Source: Gadus chalcogrammus
Taxonomy: Eukaryota > Chordata > Actinopteri > Gadiformes > Gadidae
Assembly: GCF_026213295.1 (NCBI RefSeq)
Contig: NC_079423.1
Location: forward strand, 12,958,751-13,022,750
Direction: 5' to 3'
Length of the DNA stretch: 64,000 nucleotides
The notes beneath the pieces are model-generated. The model saw only the letters and a program-made list of their open reading frames with translations. It searched no databases and was not told the origin of the DNA. This document shows positions 26,101-34,828 of the stretch, one piece after another (positions within the stretch are counted from its first letter, which is position 1; every line of letters starts with the position of its first letter). The position numbers and the translations under genes were made by a program.

Positions 26101-27217
26101 ACAGTCCAATACGTCATGTATTGTACCAGTAACATTTATACCTGTGATTATTTCAGACAAAATCCAGATCAAGAAGCTGCGTGAGGGCATTGCTCTCCAT
26201 GCGCCAAGCCATGGTCTTCAAGAGGTGTTTTTGGACGCCAACACATTGAAGGTATCAATAAAAAAAGCCAATGCAATGCAGCATTTTCCTCTCCTATATG
26301 ACACAAGGAGGTTCCTTATCAGTGGATCATTCTGTTCACAGGTCAAGGTGGCCGACTGGATGAAGGGACAGACCTGTGGACTCTGTGGAAAGGCTGACGG
26401 AGAGGTCAGAGAGGAGTACCAGACCCCCAACGGGCGTCTCGCCTCAAACTCAGTCAGCTACGCTCAATCCTGGGTGATCCCTGCCGAGAGCTGCCGCGAC
26501 CTCTCAAGTAAGACCAGTGGATGATATGGCCAAGGCATGGTTGAGATTATCAGCTTGGTGGACAGCTACAAAATGTGTTTAAGCTTCAAACTGGGTTTTG
26601 ATGTTAATCATTCGGTTGACTACAAAATGCATATCATAACTTTGGATTTACTTTTTCTTCTCCTTCAGAATGTTACATGAAGCTTGAATCTGTGAAGCTG
26701 GAGAAGCAAATGATCCTCCATGGAGAAGAGTCCAAATGCTTCTCCGTTGAGCCTGTGTTGCGCTGCCTGTCTGGTTGCACCCCACTGAAGACCATCCCTG
26801 TCACCGTTGGTTTCCACTGTCTGCCCGCCGGTAAGTCAAAACCCCTTAAAGACAGGGGCGCTTCGTTGTGGGGGACGGAGGAGGTTGGGGTGTTTGACTC
26901 CCCAGCCCGAAAGGTGCTTGGTTGGAACCCCAATATCAACAGACTACTTGTAGACATTCCTAGAGCAAGATGCATAACCTAATGCCTATCCTTCTCCTTT
27001 CTAAATAACATCTGTAATTCACTGGAGCTTGCTTTCAATGAAAGGCTCTGCTAAGTGATCAAATAATGTAGTATTCTAAACTGCTTTGTTCTCCATCGTC
27101 CCTGTAGATTCTAACATGAGTTCCACCCATCTGAACAACATCTATGAGAAGAGCGAGGACCTGAAGGAGAACACCGAAGCCCACCTGGCCTGTCGCTGTT
27201 CAGCACAGTGCGCTTAA
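11136..27217 (+). CDS. Vitellogenin (vtg-2), complete, 34 exons
   Basis: Complete yolk-precursor gene. Exons: 11136-11178, 11793-11813, 11936-12087, 12255-12506, 12628-12789, 12875-13023, 13132-13282, 13374-13531, 13975-14140, 14236-14361, 14451-14669, 14749-14966, 15059-15156, 15246-15370, 15531-15632, 15725-15844, 15950-16136, 16227-16320, 16464-16649, 16738-16897, 17007-17223, 17318-17625, 17748-17792, 17902-17970, 18063-18269, 18376-18518, 18609-18747, 19410-19539, 19645-19828, 25977-26071, 26157-26251, 26342-26507, 26669-26830, 27108-27217. They sum to 4959 nt = 1652 aa plus stop, with all phases consistent. Signal peptide [18 protein letters not shown] lipovitellin heavy chain to about residue 1035 with [11 protein letters not shown] near 180 (the region known as receptor-binding in fish); phosvitin about 1093-1140; light chain; VWD/beta' with CGLCG near 1520; Cys-rich C-terminus ending CRCSAQCA. 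Three transposons sit in its introns without breaking exons. Confidence 0.96.
11235..11628. mobile_element. hAT-type MITE in vtg-2 intron 1
   Basis: Terminal inverted repeats TAGTGCTGTCA / TGACAGCACTA, flanked on both sides by the 8-bp direct repeat GTTTTTAT (11227-11234 and 11629-11636). An 8-bp target duplication is the hAT signature. The interior is rich in TTAATCGCG-like and TAACGCCGTTAAA motifs and has no ORF. vtg-3 intron 1 has the uninterrupted target, so the insertion is younger than the vtg-2/vtg-3 duplication. Confidence 0.85.
17318..17625 (+). other. Phosvitin exon of vtg-2
   Basis: This exon carries the end of the lipovitellin heavy chain ([17 protein letters not shown]...) and then the poly-serine phosvitin, interrupted by single Lys, Leu and Arg residues. 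After the last Arg there are 18 serines, mostly a pure TCC repeat; the vtg-3 copy has 15. The phosvitin is short (roughly 50 residues) compared with many vertebrate A-type vitellogenins. The antisense poly-Glu frame is not a gene. Confidence 0.85.
18842..19376. mobile_element. 535-bp inverted-repeat element in vtg-2 intron 27
   Basis: Ends are TGGTCTCACAGGAATCC and its complement, and the arms match for about 75-80 bp. Inside, a unit containing CCGTGATGTGGCCACGGAAT is repeated in both orientations. No ORF. The flanks carry ATATCAAAC / ATATCAAAAC, probably the target duplication. The matching vtg-3 intron is uninterrupted (near 37600-37625). Family unknown to me; non-autonomous. Confidence 0.75.
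19845..20287 (-). repeat. 3' LTR of the Gmr1-like element
   Basis: 443-bp direct repeat, TGTTACGGG...CCCGTAACA on the plus strand, preceded by the target copy CCTTC. The purine-rich tract (minus strand AAGGGTGGGGG) immediately inside it marks this as the 3' LTR in element orientation. Confidence 0.93.
20448..21123 (-). pseudogene. RT C-terminus and RNase H of the Gmr1-like pol, frameshifted
   Basis: Two overlapping minus-strand frames (20641-21123 and 20448-20780) continue the reverse transcriptase after the break near 21100. They carry the RT thumb ([15 protein letters not shown]) and RNase [36 protein letters not shown] and the terminal [10 protein letters not shown]. The frame changes again in an A-rich run near 20720-20740. 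An intact element would need one frame across this stretch, so the copy is damaged here. Confidence 0.85.
21062..23347 (-). CDS. Integrase-reverse transcriptase ORF of the Gmr1-like element
   Basis: Long open frame of about 760 codons. The N-terminal part is integrase: an HHCC zinc-binding segment ending CKTCHVC, then the DDE core with [17 protein letters not shown] and the Glu in [10 protein letters not shown], followed by a GPY-type region with RYTGPYLV. The C-terminal half is reverse transcriptase, with [35 protein letters not shown] and the catalytic YFDDLVVFS. Integrase therefore precedes RT. The ORF terminus runs out of frame near 21110. The junction with the upstream protease frame near 23350-23410 lies at a TC repeat and is probably also shifted. 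Confidence 0.93.
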   Translation of the reverse strand: MRTKNNLSLSTLLAEAVSEKDIESVPQGYFIREGVLLRKWRPLVASAADEWRVLNQIVIPMPYRDEILCLAHDHHFAGHLGINKTSDRILRHFFWPGLKSDVARHCKTCHVCQVTGKPNQLIPPAPLQPIPVTSEPFERVILDCVGPLPRTKSGKEYLLTIMCTLTRFPEAIPLRRITAAAVITVLVGFFSLFGLPKIVKTDQGTNFMSNVFKQAMGQLGIKHTTSSCYHPQTQGALERFHQTLKSMLRAFCLEFERDWDEGIPFALFAVREVVQESLGFSPSELVFGHTVRGPLKMLSDSMLTENTSSPPRSLSDYVTKIRLRLRRACELAKENLGVTQKRMKQRYDQKAVRRVFKPGDKVMVFLPILGSALQPRYTGPYLVERRFGDVNYVIATPDRRKRSRLCHINMLKRYCERDHSDITPPACIKSSPAVVRRAIDPAVALSSTAGAEVATALSVTCWPAASTSTTPQREPAVPPLDDEGVRYPAAEVVVGRLRNSEILEDLDHFFSHLQNSERDDLISLFSSNINLFSDVPGRTIIIAHDIDVGESRPIKQHPYRAKPLKRLQLQKEVKFMVDHDIAEPSFSPWSSPCLLVPKPDGTSWFCTDFRKVHAVTKPDSFPLPRMDDCIDRLGSAVYVSKNDLLKGYWQIPLTERAKEISAFVTPDSFLQYTVMAFGLRNAPATFQRLVNHVLAGLSNCEAYFDDLVVFSATWCSHVIHLREVFEKLSAANLTINLAKCEFGQAKVVPSGWWRRSGPCAL
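23410..24054 (-). CDS. Retroviral-type protease region of the Gmr1-like element
   Basis: Minus-strand frame of 214 codons overlapping the end of gag by a few bases. It contains the aspartic-protease segment [12 protein letters not shown], where DTAA replaces the more usual DTGA/DSGA, and later [10 protein letters not shown]. The rest is a linker towards integrase. The position between gag and integrase is as expected for protease. Confidence 0.75.
   Translation of the reverse strand: MTSSRTESGLGLCVSTLPLTSRKDESISQAFAPFIMDGFVTLLEEPNAHIPIKILRDTAASQSFILENVLPFSEKSHVGASVLVQGFDMGFVNVPLHEISLSSDLVTGTVKVGVRPSLPIANVSFLLGNDLAGGKVFPNPVVTHNPVVTTASQSVCPDDVAVKYPEVFHATVVTRAMAQTAKETHVRERRDEFSDLYDTFIAHPMSSAIGKTSV
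24051..25190 (-). CDS. gag of the Gmr1-like element
   Basis: The start is chosen at the ATG of [11 protein letters not shown] (25188-25190); in-frame codons run further upstream towards the primer-binding site. A charged coiled coil ([15 protein letters not shown]) is followed by a SCAN-like capsid region ([14 protein letters not shown], ... [11 protein letters not shown]) and one zinc knuckle at the C-terminus, [14 protein letters not shown] (CX2CX4HX4C). A stop follows at once. No internal stop seen, so gag alone looks intact. Confidence 0.88.
   Translation of the reverse strand: MFDLDEFIKSPTPDAFSAATRDDLVKVAGHYRIEVRGRPSKAELLDSLTEALGRLGIFTDVTPPAAPDPPITPTLTKAAFGLRRLELREKEIEWERERTLLETDRQMVQEREKRDHELRMRDMELAQAIRLKELDLKACESGISSQPFDVTRNIRLVPPFNEKDVHKFFAHFERVATVLKWPPDVWSMTLQCVFVGKAQQAYSSLSLEDAADYEKVKQSVLRVYSLVPESYRQKFCNYQKSESLTHVEFMREKELLFDRWLSSQKITRFEDLRDIMILEDFKNCLPKIVATFVSEQKDLTASSAAVLANDYVLAHRGASSGPVNFQQNRNYNLRGSPRPFNDAAAASTPTSEHRGVTGPKNYVPICGYCKKRGHLIPDC
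25430..25448 (-). other. Primer-binding site matching tRNA-Pro
   Basis: The minus strand reads TGGGGGCTCGTCCGGGATT, four bases inside the 5' LTR. It equals the tRNA-Pro primer-binding site known from murine leukaemia-type retroviruses and marks the right-hand LTR as the 5' LTR. Confidence 0.85.
25453..25895 (-). repeat. 5' LTR of the Gmr1-like element
   Basis: 443 bp, same length as the left LTR with about eight substitutions, followed by the target copy CCTTC at 25896-25900. Confidence 0.93.
26836..27060 (+). repeat. tRNA-derived SINE-like repeat in vtg-2 intron 33
   Basis: The segment has a tRNA-like head (GGTGTTTGACTCCCCAGCCC ... GGTTGGAACCCC, a worn B box) and a tail with AAGATGCATAACCTAATGCC and AAAGGCTCTGCTAAGTGATC, typical of teleost SINE ends. 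The same repeat lies in the matching vtg-3 intron (35990-36190), so it predates the duplication. Confidence 0.6.
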
Positions 27218-27324
27218 GAAAACTTATACTATATGTTCCCTATTGTATTGTACAAATGGTAGTATGGAGGATTAATCGATATTCCTTACACTACTGCATG
27301 TATTAGGTGTCTGTATTATGTTCT

Positions 27325-27330
27325 AATAAA
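27325..27330 (+). terminator. Polyadenylation signal of vtg-2
   Basis: AATAAA 108 nt after the stop codon. The short 3' UTR fits vitellogenin genes. Confidence 0.7.
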
Positions 27331-28841
27331 ACCTGCATTAATTTCCATGGCAGGCTGTAAATGTTCACATTACAAACCAAAATAAAAATCAATTACTCTG
27401 AGAAGTCTTACAGTGTACAACTACGTAGGCCTACATATTTCAAACAAATGTTGGTATTTCAACATAGTAAATTAAAACAAAGGCCCCATTATGAAGTCCA
27501 AGTAGTGCTAATATTGTTGAATTACTTTCTCAATTGTACAAAGACGCACACCTGCCAAGGACGTGGCAGGTGGCTCACAACTGGAAACGATTCAATGACT
27601 TTGGCAACCCATTTCATGTCCCAGGCTGTTAGTGAAATTTCATTGGGTCAGAACTTGTGTATGTAGCACACTTGAGTAATTAAACTCAAGAGTGACTTAA
27701 AGAATAGTTTCTTGTACTGGGTTCTGTAAACAACATTCACGGCAGAGGTAACCAGCCAACTCTTCCCCACATATCTGTATCTGTGCCAAGCTCATTCTTA
27801 TGTACATTCATTACTCTTATATTGCTTGCTTACCTGTAAACATAGACATATAGACATCGCGACACATTTGTTAACGACACGTTCTGTCCGCCATGTCTCA
27901 ACACTGGTCTACAACATGTGTAGATTTCACTGGACAGAAAGTGCACCAATAGGTCAAATAGGTCACCCTGTGGCAGAAATGAGGTACTTTGTGAATTACA
28001 TTATATGCCTGTGTAAGATAAGTGGAGCACAATGTCAACTTTAAGATTGAACAAATAACAAGAAGAATGACCGTTAAACTAAGGATGGCAAAAATAAGGA
28101 CTTCACACAATAAAATAAAATATATATATGGGGGGTGTGCTTATCTAATAGACACTAATCTCACATGTACTCTCCAATGGCATTTAGAATTTCCCTTTTC
28201 CCGAAAAAAAACCCACTTTTCATAAATATGATCATAGGACGCCAGTATCTTTTAACCTGTGCTTTTATTAAGACGTTTCTAAGGGTTAGGGTTAACATTT
28301 AACCTTGAAAACAAGTTATTTTTTATTGTTAGCAAACAGTCAACAATCAATTCGTTGCTCAGTGCAATGCAGATACAATTCTTAAATAAAAGAGTATGTA
28401 AGGGGCTCCCCGGTGATTTACCTTCAAACCCAAATAAAATCTCCCGACCCAGGCTTTGGAAAAGTTTACAGTAGACCATGAAGACGTATTTGCAATTGCA
28501 AAAGAATATGAATAATCTTTTTTCTGGCAATATACGTTTTGGGCGGGTCTTGGGTTGATTGGTTTTAAGACTGCAGTTGGGCTGGAGTTGGCAATCAAAT
28601 CTGGCAACACTGATTAAGGGCTAACTAGAACGACCGCAATTTGCGTGAGTGAGAAGCTGAAGATGAGAGCTGGTATTAACCAACCGCCTGGATCAAATGA
28701 AACCAATATCTGTGCTTGACGGTCTTATCTTTGCCCTTAGATAACACATATTTCAGGTGGCCATGACATTAGAGAGTACACAAGGCCGGACTCAATGACA
28801 TTTTACAACAGGCTTGCACATTAAATGGGTTGCAAATGTGC

Positions 28842-29040
28842 CTAAATAGTTGTCAGCCACGTGGCACGTCCTTGTGTACAATTCAACAATATTAGCCTAA
28901 CTTCATCATGGGGCCTATGTTTTAATTTCTTATATTGAAATACAAACATGTTAGGCTCAGTGGCCTTGAATGCAATTAAGGTATTCTGTTTGACAGATGT
29001 AGGCCTATGTAGTTGTACACTGTACAACTTTAATGTAAAT
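28842..29040 (-). repeat. Inverted copy of the vtg 3'-flank segment
   Basis: The minus strand matches 27410-27600 and 47105-47320 (shared words CCTACAT, TTAAAACNNAGGCCCCAT, TCAATTGTACA and GTGGCTCACAACTGG, with small indels). It ends just before the inverted-repeat element at 29098. Confidence 0.7.
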
Positions 29041-30286
29041 GAGGAGCGGAATTCTAACAGTAGGCCTACTCTACTGTAGGCCTATTTAGGTTTTACAGGT
29101 AACGCTTTATATTAAGGTCCTTGTATTAAGCCTTTGTTAATAGGTAATAAGACACTTATGCTTATTAACATTAATTGGTGTTAGTAAGACTATCTATTAA
29201 TGTTAATAATAACATAATAAACATGTTTATTGTGAGATGTTTATTAAGACTTTTAATAAGAAACTTTCTTATAACATAACAATAGTCTTATGAGTTTCTT
29301 ATAGTTGGTAATAAAAGCATTACAAATACCATTTATTGAGTCTTACTAACCTATTATGTCATTGGTAAACCTTTACTAAGCATTTTTTATGCCTATTAAG
29401 GTTAATAAATCCTTTATTAAACTGCTAATTGTGCATTTTGCAGGTACGGGATCTAAAGCGGGAACAACCTGCTTTTTAAGGTTAATAAGTAAGTCCCCAC
29501 ATGTTGTGTGAGCGTGATCTGTTTTGTGCCTCATATCGTATCCTATAAAGGGTTTTATTTTTAAGGTCATTTTAAACTGGAAGTTCTGTTTATGCAAGTG
29601 GATGATGGCTTGACGCATATGCTTGGTGAAGTGATTGGAGAACATGTCAGAATCGTCATCACAACCCAGCAACCAGCAATCAGCAACCCAGACCAACAAC
29701 TATGAGGAAAGACTGGAGCACAGGCACAGAAAACATGGATAAGAGGAAGAGGTCAGAACTGGAGGATGACTCTCTGTTACGTTTAAGAAGGTAATGCTAT
29801 AGTAAAGGTAGCTAGCTATCTGTTTGCTAGCAAACTTTTTTGGCTTACATTACTTCCTTTGGCTTTGGCGTGCTACATTTGTCCATGTCTAAACGGCTTA
29901 ATGCTTATTGTAACCTGTCTGCTAACTGTCTATTGTGGTCGATGTTCTTAGTGTTTCTTTATACAGTAACAAGAAAGACCAGCCAGAAGAATTCTCAACC
30001 CTCCCCTGGAGGCCCTGGAGAAGCCAGAATCGGATTTGTCTAGTCCGTTTTTTTAAATGTTGATGTTCAAGAATATTCTTTCAAATTAAAAACATTTATA
30101 TTTTTAAAAAGAGTTGCCTTAAAGTGTGTTTTTGTGCTTCACCGCCATAACATAGTATTTACAGTAGCCTATGTCTTTTTTATTTCACATTTTATCAACC
30201 TTGATAACATATAGTAGGCCTACTCATTAACTGTTAATAACTGCAAAATCCATAATTAGCAGTTAAATAAAGGACTCATTAACCTT

Positions 30287-30498
30287 TGTTATAGACTGAA
30301 TTAGTGTTGCACTCATTTATATCCGGCACCCCAGAACCTTAGTGCCTATACCTGTGTATGCCACCGGGGAGCTCTACAGTTCGCCTTGCACCGGAATGTA
30401 TCGTTCTATACTTTGGCTGTTATGCCGTGAGATGGTTTTCAGTAAAGACCCTAACTGAGTTCAACGTGTGCGTGCATTATTGCCCTCGGATTACCACA
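30287..30498 (+). repeat. 5' LTR of the mag-like element
   Basis: 212 bp, starts TGTTATAG and ends TTACCACA, preceded by ACCTT. It differs from the right LTR by several substitutions and short indels, so it is older than the Gmr1-like insertion. Confidence 0.88.
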
Positions 30499-30586
30499 CT
30501 TTTGGCGACGAGGATTAAAACATCGATGACTGCGTAATGTGTAGTTAGTGTCGGAGAAGAAGTTCTGTGTAGTTTTAGCTTGAAGC

Positions 30587-31579
30587 ATGGCTACTGCTAC
30601 GGTCAGCACGCTCAGTGAATTCGTCGAGCGGGATGGTGACTGGATTGAATATGTCGAGAGACTTGAGCACTTTATGCTGGCGAATGGCATTGAGGAGGAG
30701 GAAAGGCAAAGATTGATTCTCCTCAGTGTGTACGGTGCCAAGACGTACAAGTTGATACGCAACTTAGCAACACCACGGAAGCCAGGCGACTTAACATTCA
30801 AAGAGTTGGTGACGCTGGTGCAAGAGCATCACAACCCCAAGCTGTTAGGGATTGTTCAGCGCTTCAGGTTCCCCACGCATTCACACAAAGCGGGAGTTTC
30901 AGTTGCTACATTCGTGGAGGAGCTGAGACAACTGTCGGAATATTGTGAGTTTGGACCGGTGCTTGACGACATGCTACGGGACAGGTTAGTCTGTGGTATC
31001 AACAATGACAGCATTCAGCGCCGATTGCTAGATGAAGTCACGCTAACTTTCAAGAAGGCGCTGGAGATTGCTCATGCAATGGAAACGGCAGCTATCAACT
31101 CTAGAGACATTCAAGCAGCTAACGCCAGTGTGCCACAGATCGCTGGTCATCGTCTGTTTAGAGAGAGCGGGAGAGGCAAGCCGATGACGTCGGTTGAGTG
31201 TTACCGGTGTGGGGGAGCGCATCTTGCTAATGACTGTGGTTTTAAAGATTCCGCTTGCCATAACTGCCAGAAAAAGGGGCACATAGCCAAGAAGTGCAGA
31301 GGTGCTAAAAAGCTATGGAAAATGGAGTGGGAAGAGTCAAAACCCCAAATGAAAACGCCTCATCTGCAAAGCGAAGGACCGGAGGAGCAGTGTTCATTTA
31401 AGATGTTTAATTTTGACCTCAGTGAACCCCGGGCAGCCCCGATCTGCGCAACGCTTCAAATAAATGGAAGAGAGATGACAATGGAGGTGGACACGGGTGC
31501 CACAGTTTCGGCGATAAGTCATACCACCTACTGCAGGTTGTGGTGCTCTGGAAAAAGCGCCTGCTTTCAGAAAGACTGA
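30587..31579 (+). CDS. gag-protease ORF of the mag-like element
   Basis: 330 codons from an ATG 89 bp past the LTR. The capsid-like domain contains GDWIEYVERLEHFM and RFRFPTHSHKAG. Two zinc knuckles follow (CYRCGGAHLANDC and CHNCQKKGHIAKKC), then the protease start with VDTGATVSAIS. The frame breaks soon after the DTGA motif, so most of protease is out of frame. Confidence 0.85.
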   Translation: MATATVSTLSEFVERDGDWIEYVERLEHFMLANGIEEEERQRLILLSVYGAKTYKLIRNLATPRKPGDLTFKELVTLVQEHHNPKLLGIVQRFRFPTHSHKAGVSVATFVEELRQLSEYCEFGPVLDDMLRDRLVCGINNDSIQRRLLDEVTLTFKKALEIAHAMETAAINSRDIQAANASVPQIAGHRLFRESGRGKPMTSVECYRCGGAHLANDCGFKDSACHNCQKKGHIAKKCRGAKKLWKMEWEESKPQMKTPHLQSEGPEEQCSFKMFNFDLSEPRAAPICATLQINGREMTMEVDTGATVSAISHTTYCRLWCSGKSACFQKD

Positions 31580-31619
31580 CATCAGACTGAGATAATACAC
31601 CGGTGAGTGCATTCCTCTA

Positions 31620-33119
31620 CTTGGAGCTATAGAGGTAGACGTGATGTATGAAGGCCAGTCGGCTAAAGTGAAGCTGATTGTGGTAGACGGGGAGGGACCT
31701 AGTTTGATTGAGCGGGACCTCCTAAAGAAAATCCGCCTCAATTGGGGGAAATCATGCACATGAGAGTGGTTGGAGACCTCCTATCAAAGTATGCAAACGT
31801 TTTTAGGGATGAGCTTGGCACCCTCCGCGGCACAACAGTAAAGTTGATCGTGGACCCCAACGCAAAGCCACGTTTTTGTAAACCACGCACAGTGCCGTAC
31901 GCTATGAAGGGTGAGGTGGAAGCGGAGTTGGATAGGCTGCAGTGGTCAGGTGTTATTGAACCTGTGAAGTTCTCTGACTGGGCAGCCCCAATTGTGCATG
32001 TCCTGAAAGAGGTTGGTGAGGTGCAGGTATGTGGTGATTACAAAATGACTATTAACCACAACTTGCACTTATCCCCTGCCACGAGTTGAGGATTTATTCG
32101 CCACACTGGCAGGAGGACAAACGTTTACAAAACTGGACATGAGTCACGCGTACCAACAGCTGGTGCTGGACGAGGACTCTAAACAATATGTGACCATCAA
32201 CACCCACAAGGGACTGTTCAAGTACAACCACCTGGTATTCGGCATCGCGTCCAGCCCAGCCATTTTTCAACGCACCATGGACAACCTCCTGCAGAACATT
32301 CCCCATGTTGCTGTCTCCCTAGACGACCTATTGGTGACGGGTAAAACAGAAGAGGAGCATCTGCAAAACCTCGACCAGGTGCTAAAGAGAGTGAAGGAGG
32401 CCGGGCGTACATTTAAAGCACCTACCTGGGTCATGGGATTTTAGCTCAGGGTCTTTCCCCCATGACAGAGAAGGTGAGGGCGATAAAGGAGGCTCCTGGT
32501 CCAAAGAATGTGGCAGAACTCAGGTCATTCTTGGGCTTAGTGAACTATTATGGGAAGTTCTTGCCTGAACTCTCCACTGTGCTCGCTCCCCTCTCTCAGC
32601 TGCTGCACAAAGACTGTTCCTGGGATTGGCAGCAACCTCAAGAGACAGCTTTCCAGCAGGTAAAATAACTGTTGCACTCAGCAACACTACTCGTGCACTT
32701 TGACCCAGACAAGGAAGTTGTCTTATCCTGTGATGCATTACCCTACGGCGTGGGGGTAGTCTTTTCACATTGTATGGAGGATGGAGATGAAAAGCCTATA
32801 GGGTTCGGCTAGCTGTAGTTTTTGCTGTGAAAGGGTTCCACCAGTACCTGTATGGTCGCCCATTTAACATTTTTACAGACCATAAGCCCTTGCTGGGCCT
32901 GTTTAGTGAGACTAAATTTCACCCATGGCGTCAGCAAGAGTGCAGCGCTGGGCATTAACTTTGTCAGCGTCTCAGTATCACATTGTGTATAAAGCAGGAA
33001 GTGAAAAGGCAAATGCAGACACGTTCAGCCGTCTTCCCCTCCCAGAGTCACTGAGCCAAAGTAAAAATAAAGTAACAAGTAAAGATATGGCTGTTGCAGG
33101 GCTGGCCTGTAACAGTTGA
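31620..33119 (+). pseudogene. Broken RT/RNase H region of the mag-like element
   Basis: RT and RNase H are split over at least four frames: 31742-32089 (DLLSKYANVF, YAMKGEVEAEL), 32139-32444 (MSHAYQQLVLDE, FGIASSPAIFQRTM, catalytic block SLDDLLVTG instead of Y-x-DD), 32462-32668 (LRSFLGLVNYYGKFLPEL) and 32925-33119 (YHIVYKAGSEKANADTFSRL). A stop near 32088 interrupts the central RT. Not functional. Confidence 0.85.
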
Positions 33120-34329
33120 GCATGAGGAGCTCAAGCCCTATGTCAAGCGTCAGCTAGAGCTGAGTGTGCTGGATGGCTGTATCCACTGGGGCTCCAGGGT
33201 GATTATTCCACCTGCGGGACGGGCTCACATAACGGAAGTGCTGCATGAAGCTCGTCCCGGGGTGTCAAGTATGAAGAGCCTCGCCAGGTCGTTTGTCCGG
33301 TGGCCTGGGATGGACGGTGCTTTGGAAGAAAAGGTAAAAGCATGTCCACAGTGTCTTCTGGCGGGCACCAGAAGATGCCCGCACCTGCGCCTCTCCACCC
33401 ATGGGAGTGGCCGGCCCGTCCATGGTCAAGGCTCCACCTGGATTTTGCTGGTCCCACTTATGAGTCACATGTTCCTAGTGCTGATGGACGCTCGTTCAAA
33501 GTGGATGGAAGCACACATCATGTCAAACATCAAAGCCCCAGTTACTACTGACACACTCAGAAGCATCTTTGCCACCCACGGGCTACCAGATACGGTTGTC
33601 AGCGACAACAGGCCCACTTTCACCAGTGAAGTCTTCAAAGAGTTTGTGGAGAAAAATGGAATCCGACATATCCGGTCTGCACTGTACCACCCTGCTTCCA
33701 ACGACTTAGCAGAAGGTGCTGTTGAGACACTGAAAGATGGACTGTGGAAAATGACAGGGCACACGCTGGAGACTAAGCTTGCACGTTTCTTATTCCAGTA
33801 CTGGATTACTCCACAAACAACCACTGGTTTGCCTCCAGCAGAGATTTTGCTAGGGAGAAAGCCCAAATCTCATCTGGACCAACTTCGCCCGTATGTGGGG
33901 GCAAAAGTTTCCCGATCACAGGAGAACCAAAAAGTGAGACGGGACCAACATGCTAGAGAGCGGCTTTTACAGCAGGGGGACTGTGTGTATGTCAAGAACT
34001 TTGCCAGTGGCTCACCGTGGCTGCCAGGAGTTATCCACCGCCAGTCTGGTCCAGTTTCTTTTGTGGTTGACTTGTTGGATGGCAGGCAGTTTCGCAGGCA
34101 CCAAGATCACGTGCGTGTCCACTGTGATGCAGAGGGGGAGGGGTCTCGGAGTGTTTCGCACAAGGACAGTGTGAGCAACTCTATGGACTGTGTTGCACCT
34201 GTGGGCATTGATGGACTGTTGCTGCTCCCTGATGGACTGTCTGAGCAAACTGTCTCACCTGCCCCTGCCCCTGCCCCTGCCCCTAATTTCTCCCAGTGGA
34301 GCACAGTTACCCAGTCTGTGGACTCTTAA
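33094..34329 (+). pseudogene. Integrase of the mag-like element
   Basis: 411-codon open frame. The zinc-binding head is partly kept (CPQCLLA), then comes the core. The central motif reads VVSDNRPTF where DNG is usual, and ALYHPASNDLAEGAVE keeps the Glu. C-terminal part GDCVYVKNF and WLPGVI. It is fairly long and open, but the residue changes and the broken upstream pol suggest it is a relic. It ends in a Pro-Ala repeat at 34258-34285. Confidence 0.8.
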
Positions 34330-34625
34330 TGTTTCACTAAGAAGGTCAGAGAGGAAACACAAGTCTCCAGAGAGACTGAACTGTTCAACTAAAAGAAAAA
34401 GTTTGTTGTGCTATACAGGTTGTTGTTGTTGCCTGATAGGAGAAAGAAAAATGTTGTGCAATGCCGGATGTTGTGGATTGCCTGTTGCTAAAATTGTGAA
34501 GGTGGAATGTGAATTTTAGTTGGTTAAAGTGCAATATTATTTCTGTAGTTTTATAAGGGGACATATATGCAAAGTCAGTTTGTTTGCTTAACCGTATTAT
34601 AACTGTTTACTTAAAGGGGGAGAAG

Positions 34626-34828
34626 TGTTATAGACTGAATTAGTGTTGCACTCTTTTATGTCCGGCACCCCGGAACCTTTGTCCTATACCTGTGTACGCC
34701 ACCGGGGGGCTCTATAGTTCGCCCTGCACCGGAATGTATCGTTCTATACTTTGTTATGTCGTGAGATGGTTTTCAGTCAAGACCCTGAGTTCAACGTGTG
34801 CGTGCATTATTGCCCTCGGGTTACCACA
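34626..34828 (+). repeat. 3' LTR of the mag-like element
   Basis: 203 bp, TGTTATAG...TTACCACA, preceded by the purine tract AAAGGGGGAGAAG and followed by ACCTT. Confidence 0.88.

Larger units (their letters stand above)
27218..29097. other. Gene-free 3' flank of vtg-2
   Basis: The first part is the vtg-2 3' UTR with AATAAA at 27325-27330. Between about 27340 and 27670 lies a flank segment that recurs inverted at 28842-29040 and directly at 46385-47390. The short ORFs here are parallel translations of the same non-coding repeat. Nothing else recognised between 27700 and 28840. Confidence 0.6.
30287..34828 (+). mobile_element. LTR retrotransposon, mag-like Ty3/Gypsy, degenerate
   Basis: LTRs at 30287-30498 (212 bp) and 34626-34828 (203 bp), both TGTTATAGACTG...TTACCACA, flanked by the target duplication ACCTT (30282-30286 and 34829-34833). 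Order gag, protease, RT, RNase H, integrase, the ordinary Gypsy order. The candidate primer-binding site TTTTGGCGACGAGG directly follows the left LTR. Several frameshifts and stops in pol and altered catalytic motifs show that this copy is dead. It is nested in the terminal-inverted-repeat element. Confidence 0.92.

Noticed and set aside
27361..27666. Possible small gene conserved at 28842 and 47100
   Set aside because: The similar translations come from DNA copies of a flank segment with indels and different orientation; no shared start or stop structure.
28270..28300. Telomere-like GGGTTAGGGTTAA
   Set aside because: Only two units; chance or a minor interstitial fragment.
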